A program made the position numbers and the translations under genes. A stretch of 64,000 nucleotides of DNA. Origin: Chloracidobacterium sp. GTDB taxonomy: Bacteria > Acidobacteriota > Blastocatellia > Pyrinomonadales > Pyrinomonadaceae. The notes beneath the pieces were generated by a model. The model was given only the letters and a program-made list of their open reading frames with translations. It was not told the DNA's origin and did not search any database. Numbering within the stretch: the stretch's first letter is position 1; the number at the start of each line of letters is the position of its first letter. The stretch is from positions 2,294,001-2,358,000 of the forward strand of contig JADJTD010000001.1 of NCBI GenBank assembly GCA_016711345.1, read 5' to 3'. Positions 27,650 to 35,700 of this stretch are shown here, one piece after another.

Positions 27650-29131
27650 ATGGCAAAGTTAATGACTTTCGCGCTGTTGTTTTTTGGCCTGTTCCTCTGC
27701 TCTTCGCTGCATTTGCGCGCTCAGACGACGGCGTTTACTTATCAGGGCAGTTTGAGGGACGGAACGAGTCTTGCAAACGGCAATTATGATTTTGAATTCA
27801 GGCTGTATGACGCAGTGACTGCCGGGGCTCAGCAGGGCGTTGTGCAGCAACGTTCAAACGTTGCGGTTGTGGTTGGAGTATTCACGGTATCACTTGATTT
27901 CGGCGCGGGAGCATTTAAGGGTGCAAATCGCTATCTCGAAATTAGCGTTAGGCTCGCGGGCCAGCCGACTTTTACGATTCTCGGGCCAAGACAGCTTGTA
28001 ACCAGCTCGCCGTATTCGGTCAAAAGTCTTAACACGGACAATGACCTTAACGTTTTTGTCGGAAGCGGAGCTGGAGGCGCCAATACGACCGGAGGTGACA
28101 ATACTTTTTTGGGGGCCACCGCCGGCAATGCCAACACGACGGGTGACGAGAATACCTATGTCGGACGACTCGCCGGGAACAACTCTAATGCGGCAGGTGC
28201 CAGGAACACGCTGCTCGGCTACCTTGCAAATTTCGGCGTCGGAACGATCAACAACGCAACAGCAATTGGCAACCGCGCCCAAGTCACTCAATCAAATTCG
28301 CTTGTGCTCGGCGGCATCAACGGCATCAACGGAGCAACGCAGGATACAAATGTCGGTATCGGCATTACCGCACCAACCGGGCGGTTGCACGTCGTAGGCA
28401 ACAGTGTGCTGACTGGCGACGTCAGCCTCGCTAATACTAACGCGGGGCAAGTCGTGACGATCGGGGCCGCCGAGGTAACCCAGAATTCGCACAAGGTTGG
28501 CATTTTCAGCACTACCGCTTTCAACGTCGTTCTTCGGGACAATAGCGCTGATATTGAAGGATTTCTCGGAATCAATGCTAACGGACTGATTCTTGGCTCG
28601 GCTACAAATCACCCATTTCAGATCCGCACGAACGGCACTAACCGGATAAACATCGAGGCCACGGGTGAAGTAGGCATAGGCGTGGTCAACCCTTCATCGA
28701 CGCTTGATGTCAACGGCACGATCGAAGTGGCTACTCTTGGAGTTGCCGGAGCGACCGCGCTTTGCCGCAATGCTTCTAATCAAATATCGACCTGTTCATC
28801 CAGCATGCGTTACAAAACGAATGTCGGCGGATTTAGCAAAGGATTTTCGTTTGTTGACAAGCTGCGACCTATAACTTTTAACTGGAAAGACGGCGGGATG
28901 GAAGACGTTGGCTTTGGTGCCGAAGATGTCGCGAAGATCGATCCACGATTTGTGACTTTCAATGATAAGGGGGAGGTCGAAGGCGTGAAGTATGACCGCT
29001 TTAGTGTTGTATTTGTAAATGCATTGAATGAGCAACAGACTCAGATGGAAAAGCAACAATTGTTGATAGAGAAGCAGCAGGCTTTGATCGAGCAACTCGA
29101 AAAACGGCTTGAACAGCTTGAGAGAAAGTAG
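27650..29131 (+). CDS. Fibre-like surface protein 3 with S74-type chaperone end and coiled coil
   Basis: The 493-residue protein has a GAAAGGAG ribosome site and a signal peptide (to about 26), then the shared N-terminal domain (TTAFTYQGSLRDGTSLANGN onwards) and two or three 17-residue repeats (about 133-190). A beta-helical middle follows with GIGITAPTGRLHVVG and GIGVVNPSSTLDVNG, common in tail-fibre proteins. The S74-type end (about 382-460) has SSMRYKTNV and LRPITFNWKDGGMEDVGFGA, then a terminal coiled coil (EKQQLLIEKQQALIEQLEKR). It is probably a short member of the same trimeric fibre set. Confidence 0.82.
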   Translation: MAKLMTFALLFFGLFLCSSLHLRAQTTAFTYQGSLRDGTSLANGNYDFEFRLYDAVTAGAQQGVVQQRSNVAVVVGVFTVSLDFGAGAFKGANRYLEISVRLAGQPTFTILGPRQLVTSSPYSVKSLNTDNDLNVFVGSGAGGANTTGGDNTFLGATAGNANTTGDENTYVGRLAGNNSNAAGARNTLLGYLANFGVGTINNATAIGNRAQVTQSNSLVLGGINGINGATQDTNVGIGITAPTGRLHVVGNSVLTGDVSLANTNAGQVVTIGAAEVTQNSHKVGIFSTTAFNVVLRDNSADIEGFLGINANGLILGSATNHPFQIRTNGTNRINIEATGEVGIGVVNPSSTLDVNGTIEVATLGVAGATALCRNASNQISTCSSSMRYKTNVGGFSKGFSFVDKLRPITFNWKDGGMEDVGFGAEDVAKIDPRFVTFNDKGEVEGVKYDRFSVVFVNALNEQQTQMEKQQLLIEKQQALIEQLEKRLEQLERK

Positions 29132-29276
29132 GCTCGATAGCCTCATTGCCAAATACCCGAACGCGGCAGAAGTTATTAAATAGCTTGCTTTGAAACATAA
29201 GTAGCGTTAGTATGAAAGTGAAATTTGGCAATTGGCATTTTTGAGATCTGACCTTTTTTACTGGAGGTAAAATTAG

Positions 29277-29471
29277 ATGGTAAACGGCTTGATAGCTGTC
29301 GTATCTCTTTTAGTGGCTGGGTTCTGTTTCTATAGGTTTCAGAGCATGCGTGACGAGGGAACGATGTATCTGGTGGGTGGAGCTGTTTTTGCGCTTTTGA
29401 CGGTTGTCTTTGGGGCAATGTTCTTATCAGGACGCGTCAACAAATCAGAGGACATTCACATCACTGAATAA
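29277..29471 (+). CDS. Small two-helix membrane protein
   Basis: The 64-residue protein has an ACTGGAGG ribosome site and two membrane helices (LIAVVSLLVAGFCFYRF and YLVGGAVFALLTVVFGAMFL), with a charged tail NKSEDIHITE. No family is recognised. It stands alone between the fibre cluster and the NifU-like gene. Confidence 0.65.
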   Translation: MVNGLIAVVSLLVAGFCFYRFQSMRDEGTMYLVGGAVFALLTVVFGAMFLSGRVNKSEDIHITE

Positions 29472-29675
29472 CGTAGTGCACGATATACAACATTAGTACT
29501 TAACGGCCGGAATGTGAGCCGTTGTAGTATCTGTTTATAAAATTGGCGATTGGAAATTTTTCCAACCGCCTTTTCTATTGAGTTCACGAATTGTGAAATT
29601 TCCGAATAGTTGCGGTATAATGTTGACTTAAATGTAATGATTAGAAATCACCACATTTTCTGAGAGTTAACACTA

Positions 29676-30248
29676 ATGCCAAAGATCGCAGACATACAGG
29701 AAACGCCGAATCCGAACGCGGTGAAGTTTATTTTGAAGGAGCCGGTTTCGCACGGGACTTCGCACTCGTTTAAAACATCAGAAGATGGTGCCAACGATCC
29801 GTTGGCCAAGTCGTTGTTCGACATTGGCGAGGTCGTGTCTGTGTTTTACATGGACAAGATGCTTACGGTCGAAAAGACGGACCAAGCTGAATGGGACGAT
29901 CTGCTGCCGACGCTTGCGGTGCCGATCCGTGCAGCGGAAGCTGTGAAGTCGAGCAATGGAAACGGAACTAAAGCAGCGGCCGCTGCGGTTGGCGGCGCTA
30001 TAGCAGCTGCAGCAAGCGATGACCCGAAACTTGTGCAGATCAACGAGCTGCTCGATGAGCGAATTAGGCCTTATCTCGCCAGCGACGGAGGCTGGCTTGA
30101 GATCCTCGAATTAGAAGACAGCACGCTCAAGATACGTTACGAAGGTGCATGTGGAAGCTGCCCAAGTTCGCTTACCGGAACGCTCATGGCGATCGAAAAT
30201 ATGATCAAGGAAGAGATCGATCCTGACATCACAGTCGTTGCTGTCTAG
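29676..30248 (+). CDS. NifU/Nfu-type iron-sulfur cluster scaffold protein
   Basis: The 190-residue protein has an Nfu N-terminal domain (ETPNPNAVKFIL, about 1-85), an Ala-rich linker (about 95-115), and a NifU C-terminal domain with the cluster-binding CGSC at Cys159/Cys162 (EGACGSCPSS). Such proteins carry and deliver 4Fe-4S clusters to target enzymes in the cytoplasm. The two-domain order matches eukaryotic and proteobacterial Nfu. It is monocistronic by spacing. Confidence 0.92.
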   Translation: MPKIADIQETPNPNAVKFILKEPVSHGTSHSFKTSEDGANDPLAKSLFDIGEVVSVFYMDKMLTVEKTDQAEWDDLLPTLAVPIRAAEAVKSSNGNGTKAAAAAVGGAIAAAASDDPKLVQINELLDERIRPYLASDGGWLEILELEDSTLKIRYEGACGSCPSSLTGTLMAIENMIKEEIDPDITVVAV

Positions 30249-30426
30249 GCCGGTTAAAGCTTGTTTAAAGATTTTGTTGACAACAGCGGTTGAGATTCGT
30301 CATAATCAGAAAGACGGCAATTGTCTGGATTGCCCGCCTTACCCACAGTATCTGCTTTCTTATCAGATCTGCAGTCCGCACAAATCCGCACAATAACCGT
30401 TTTTTCCAAAATGGAGGAGAACCATA

Positions 30427-32016
30427 GTGAACAGTGAAGAACTCGAATTAAGTCTGAGAACCGAATTCGAGAATTATCTAAAGAATTTTCGCGCCGACAT
30501 GCGCGAGCAGGCCAACGAACTTCGCAAGCAATTTGAGGCTGAGGCTGAAAAGCACAGATCGCAGCTTAACGAGGCTTTTGAGGCGTATGCAGCGCGTTTT
30601 GATTCAGAGCATGCATTTGACGAAGGTTTCAAGGCTTCGGTTGTCGAGCATCTTCGTCAGGCACGCGACGAAGGAGCCGCTCTTACTGCCAACGCGATGG
30701 ACCAGGCGCAGGCCATGGAAAACGCGACCCCTGCACCTGCCGACTACAAAGCCATACGCGATGCGATCGACGATATCAGCCAGCATCGATCACAGGCTGC
30801 GATCCTGAAATCGCTTGTTGAACATGCGTCCAACTTCGCACCGCGTGGAGCGTTCTTTATTATTAAGAACGAACAGCTCGTCGGCTGGAATGTGTTTGGT
30901 GCCGATTCGAGTGCCGACGCAGCGGTCAAAGATATCAAGTTTCCTATCTCGTCCAATTCGCTCCTTGGCACAGCGGTAAATTCGCTGACTACGGCCGATG
31001 GTGCATTTGGAACTCACGAGGATAATCCGTTATTTCTCGATCCGCTTCATTTTGGACAGCCTGACCGGATGCACGCGATACCGTTGGTCGCTCGCGGACG
31101 CGGCGTTGCCGTTCTGTATGCCGACTACGGTGCTAGCGGAGTTAATGTGAACGTCGAGGCTCTGGAAGCGATCGTTAGGATCGCCGGGTTGACGGTTGAG
31201 CTGTTGGCTTCGTCGCAGACGGCCAAAGCGGAAAATCGCCAAGTAGCCGAAGCCAATTTTGAAGATGTTCGCACAGAAGAAGCTCAGCCAGCGGTCCAAG
31301 CCCAGCCTGTAGTTCACGAAGAAGTTCAACATGTAGAAGCACCCGCCGAAGTACATGAACCGGCACCGGTTGAAGCTCACGAAACGGACTTTAGCTTTTC
31401 GGAAAGCGTTCCGGCGGAGGCTGTGCAAGAAGTCGAATCGCCATTCAGCTCTCCCGTAGAAGCTGAGATAGTTTCCGAGGTCGAGGAAGTCACGTCATTT
31501 GAACCGGTTGCAGAACCTGAGCAGGAAGGCGAGGTTATTTTTGACGCGGGCGAATCGCTTGGTGCTGAGATTCACGAGCCTTCACCGTTTGATTCGACCG
31601 TCGATTTCGAGCCTGCCGGCGTTGGAATTGGCGTCTTGAAAAAAGGCGACAAAGCTGTCGAAGTTTCGCCGGCAAATGTTGGCCGCGTTCATGCAAAGAG
31701 TGAGCGCAACGTCGATCTGCCGATCGAGGTTTCCGACGAAGAGCGTCGTCCGCACAATGATGCACGCCGATTTGCACGGCTTCTCGTTTCCGAGATCAAA
31801 CTCTACAACGAGCAGCGTGTGACCGAGGGCCGACAGGCAGGCGATCTCTATGTGCGGCTTCGCGAAGCGATCGACCGTTCACGCGAGATGTACGACAAGC
31901 GTGTTCAACCGCCGGTTGCCGAGAAGTTCGACTATTTCCACTACGAACTGGTCAACTCGCTCGCCGACGGCAACGCCGACCAAATGGGCAACGGTTATCC
32001 CGGAGCGTCGGTTTAA
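30427..32016 (+). CDS. GAF-like domain protein with coiled coil and acidic linker, function unknown
   Basis: The 529-residue cytoplasmic protein has a GGAGGAGA ribosome site. The N-terminal 65 residues form a coiled coil (NYLKNFRADMREQANELRKQ), followed by a GAF-like sensor fold (about 125-265: GAFFIIKNEQLVGWNVFGA, HAIPLVARGRGVAVLYADYG). A Glu/Val/Pro-rich linker (about 270-420) precedes a conserved C-terminal helical domain (DARRFARLLVSEIKLYNEQR). There is no kinase or output motif. Similar architectures occur in other Acidobacteria (from general knowledge). It may be a scaffold in signalling or gliding. Confidence 0.65.
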   Translation: MNSEELELSLRTEFENYLKNFRADMREQANELRKQFEAEAEKHRSQLNEAFEAYAARFDSEHAFDEGFKASVVEHLRQARDEGAALTANAMDQAQAMENATPAPADYKAIRDAIDDISQHRSQAAILKSLVEHASNFAPRGAFFIIKNEQLVGWNVFGADSSADAAVKDIKFPISSNSLLGTAVNSLTTADGAFGTHEDNPLFLDPLHFGQPDRMHAIPLVARGRGVAVLYADYGASGVNVNVEALEAIVRIAGLTVELLASSQTAKAENRQVAEANFEDVRTEEAQPAVQAQPVVHEEVQHVEAPAEVHEPAPVEAHETDFSFSESVPAEAVQEVESPFSSPVEAEIVSEVEEVTSFEPVAEPEQEGEVIFDAGESLGAEIHEPSPFDSTVDFEPAGVGIGVLKKGDKAVEVSPANVGRVHAKSERNVDLPIEVSDEERRPHNDARRFARLLVSEIKLYNEQRVTEGRQAGDLYVRLREAIDRSREMYDKRVQPPVAEKFDYFHYELVNSLADGNADQMGNGYPGASV

Positions 32017-32044
32017 CTGATACCAACTAGTTAAGAATACAGAA

Positions 32045-32073
32045 AGGCTGTCCGATAAGGGCGGCCTTTTTTT
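32045..32073 (+). terminator. Rho-independent terminator
   Basis: AGGCTGTCC (32045-32053) and GGGCGGCCT (32059-32067) pair with G-T wobbles and are followed by seven T. It ends the GAF-like gene. Confidence 0.85.
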
Positions 32074-32649
32074 GCTGCGTTAAACAACCCGCTATCGCAA
32101 GTGTTTCTGACCATCTCAAGTGTCCCACTGTCCCAGTGTTTTTTCACGCAAAACGCCGTTCCAATCGTTCCAGAGCGTTCCACATCCATGTGGAACGCTG
32201 TAAACGTTGTAAACAGTGAGGTTGTCGCCGTTTTTCACTCGCGTTCCACGATTATTGGAAAAAAAGTTTTTCGTCCAAATTGTTACGAATAGCAAAGTTC
32301 TTTAACACCTTAAACTCTGTAAACATTGCGCTTATACGACCGCTTTGGCCGTGTTTCTACAATTTAGCAGAAGTGCCATTTGTCCGACAGATTATGACAA
32401 ACTGCGCGGTTTGTGGCACAGACTGTCACAGCTTCCGCTAGCGTTTAACTGATTTTCAAATAGCAAAGACCATCAAAATAAACAAAGATCCCGAATCAAC
32501 CCAGCGCATTTCTAGGTAAAATCACTGTTTAATCAAATATCCCGATCCGCTCATAAATACAGATCACAGCAGATTGTACGAAAAATTGCACAAGATGTTC
32601 GATTTATTGTCTATGCAACAATGCCTGCTCTGCAAATAGCCGTCAATAA
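32074..32649. other. Intergenic island with palindromes and short repeats
   Basis: No supportable gene lies here; the plus-strand frame at 32101-32292 codes for repeat-derived text. It holds TGTCCCACTGTCCCAGTG (about 32121-32138), a run of GTTCCA words, a perfect 12-base inverted repeat AGCGTTCCACAT/ATGTGGAACGCT (32174-32185 and 32188-32199), TGTAAACGTTGTAAACAGTG, and TGTGGCA/TGTCACA (32412-32418 and 32424-32430). Parts mirror the island at 13831-13998. Confidence 0.6.
32174..32199. repeat. Perfect 12-base inverted repeat
   Basis: AGCGTTCCACAT and ATGTGGAACGCT are separated by CC. There is no T run, so it is more likely an operator-like or mobile-element-derived palindrome than a terminator. 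Confidence 0.7.
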
Positions 32650-32678
32650 TTGACAATTGACCGAAACGGAACAATACT
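32650..32678 (+). promoter_or_regulatory. Putative promoter of the giant beta-helix gene
   Basis: TTGACA (32650-32655), 17 bases, AATACT (32673-32678), 50 bases before the ATG at 32728, which has a CGGAGGT ribosome site (32716-32722). The consensus -35 box supports it; the -10 box matches 4 of 6. Confidence 0.5.
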
Positions 32679-32727
32679 TCTTGGCAAAGCTGTAAAAAAT
32701 CGAATCTCGTCCTTTCGGAGGTATTGT

Positions 32728-35700
32728 ATGTCGCGACTCAACCACTTTTCCCAAAGAGGCTTTCGGCTTTCCTACTCCATTGCGTTGATCATTGGATTTG
32801 CGTTTGTCGTATTTGCGGCAAATGTGAACGCCGCAACATTTGTGGTAAATACTACTGCTGATACGCAGGATGCGGCACCGGGCAACGGAACATGCGCGGA
32901 TGCCAATGGAGCATGCTCAATGAGAGCGGCAATTACGGAGGCCAATGCTCTTGCGGGTGCGGATGTTATAACACTCGGCGCCGTAACATATACGATATCG
33001 CTGACGGCAGCTAACGAGGATCTGAATGCAGGCGGCGACTTCGATATTACCTCGCCTTTGACGATCAACGGGGCCGGAGCCGCGACGGTCGTTCAGGCTA
33101 ACGCTGTACCGAACACCGCGACTGAGCGAGTGTTTCACATTTCAGGCACGGGAGCGACCTCAGTCACGCTAAACGCCATGACGATCCAGAACGGAAAGGC
33201 TCTGGACGCGACGGACGGCGGACGCGGCGGCGGTATCAAGGCCGATGGCGGAACTGCATTCACCTCGCAGCTTATAACGCTCACCAACTGTTTTGTGAAG
33301 GATAACTTTGCGGACACGCGCGGCGCCGGAATTACGATCAACAAATTTAACTCGATCATCACGAACTGTACATTTACGGGTAACGTGGCCGGAAGCGCGT
33401 TTGGTACCGGCGGTGCCGGTGGAGCTATTTTGATCGACTCTCAGGACAACGTTGCTGTTCCGACGATGACATCTCTCATCACCAACACCGTAATGACGAA
33501 CAACAAGGCAGAATCGTCAGTAGCGAACACGTTTGGCGGTGCTGTTATTGTTCGAGCGGTGGATGCAACAGTAACGTTTGAGGGTTGTACGATCAACAAC
33601 AATATTTCGAACGCTATCACTGCTGCGTCATTCACTGGATTCGCCGGCGGCCTCTATAACCAACAGGCAAAAATGATCGTCAGGAACTCCTCGGTCAGCG
33701 GGAACACCTCTAGCCACTTTCATGCCGGTATCCGAAATCTTGCTTCGACTCAGGCTGCAGCGACACTCGATATCATTGACAGTACGATCAGCAACAATAC
33801 CTCAGCCGCAGCCACAGGACAGGGCGGCGGTATTACAAACATCCTTGGCGGAATCTTTGATGCGATTGTGAATGTTGACCACTCGACGATCAGCGGCAAC
33901 ACTCTGACAGGTGCGACAAGCATCGGCGGCGGCCTGATCAACACGGGCAGTGCGGGCGGAGCTGCATTGCTGACAGTTACAAATTCGACGGTTTCGGGAA
34001 ACAGTGCGGCTGACATCGGCGGAATTTACTCGGACGGATCGGCGGCAACCTGTATCATCGATTTCTCGACCGTAGCAAATAATCACGCTACTAACACACA
34101 AGGCGGCGGTATCTTCCAGGACACGACAGCTGGCGGATCGACGTTTGTTTCGAACACGATCTCGGCTGACAACACAGCTAACGCAGACGTTGATATCAAC
34201 GAACTGCCTGTTTCGCTGGATTACAACCACTTCGAAAGTCCAAACCCGGCATTCGTAGGTGCAACGAACGACGTCCTTACAGGCGATCCGCATCTGGCGC
34301 CGTTGGGAAACTACGGTGGCTTAACGCAGACGCACGTCACGTTTAGTTTCTCCAGCCCTATTGTCAATAAGATCCCAACCGGAACAAACGGCTGTGGAAG
34401 CCCGATCAATGACGACCAGCGTCATTGGCCACGCCCACTCTTAGGCAGCTGTGATAAAGGGTCCGCAGAAAACACTTTTGAAGGCACTCCGACCTCAACT
34501 AACACATCAACACCGACGCAGACGCCAACAGCGTCACCAACGCCGACAAATACGAGGACATCTACGGCAACAACCACGCCGACAGCAACATTTACTGCCA
34601 CCGGAACAAGAACATCGACAAACACGCCAAGCAATACTCCGACCGCAAGTCCGACACCCGCTCTGGGCTTTGTCGTGAACACGACATCTGACACGCAGGA
34701 TGCTACTCCAGGTAACGGAACATGTGCGGATTCGAATGGAGCATGTTCATTAAGAGCTGCCATCACCGAGGCAAATGCACTTGCCGGTCCCGATATTATT
34801 ACGCTTCCTGCGGTAACGTATACGATAACCCTGGTTGCAACAGATGAAGATGCGAATGCCGGCGGCGACTTTGATATCACATCGCCGATCACGATCAACG
34901 GTGCAGGAGCTACGACGACGATCGTACAAGGAGCACCGGATCCGTTCGGTGCTGCCGAGCGAGTCTTTCACGTTAGCGGGGCAGGCGCCACCCAAGTTAC
35001 GATCCGCGGTATAACCGTCCGGAACGGCGACGCCGTTTCGATTAACACTGACGGTGGGCGCGGCGGCGGTATCAAGGTCGATGGCGGATCTAGCTTTGCC
35101 GGGAATAATTTTACGCTGGCCGACTCTATTATCACCAACAACTGGGCAGCTACCCGTGGCGGCGGTCTCAGCATAAACAAATACAACTCAACGATCACGG
35201 GCTGTACTTTCTCCGCGAATCTAGCAGGAAACCTTACGCAAGGAACGAGCGCCGCCGGTGGCGCCATATTGATTGATTCGCAAGACAACGTGTCGGTGCC
35301 GACAATGACCTCTGTAATTAGCGACACTATAATTTCCGACAACAAGGCACAAGGATCGATCTCCAATACGTTCGGTGGTGGAGTGATTGTTCGCGCGATG
35401 GACGCAACCGTCACCTTCGACCGCTGCCTTATTTCAGGCAACCTCTCTCAGGCGGATAATGCGTCGTTCAGCGGTTTCGCAGGCGGCCTCTACAACCAAC
35501 AGGCTCACATGATCGTCAAGAATACTACGGTAAGTGGAAATACCTCCAGCCATTTTCATCCCGGTATCCGAAATCTTGCGTCAACAGCAGCGGCAGCTAC
35601 TCTCGATGTCATTAACAGCACGATAAGCAACAACACATCATCATCCGACACTGCACAGGGCGGCGGTGTTACAAATATTCTCGGATCGACGTTTGACGCG

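Noticed and set aside
32101..32292. Plus-strand 63-codon frame
   Set aside because: Consists of the short repeat words and the 12-base palindrome; no gene features.
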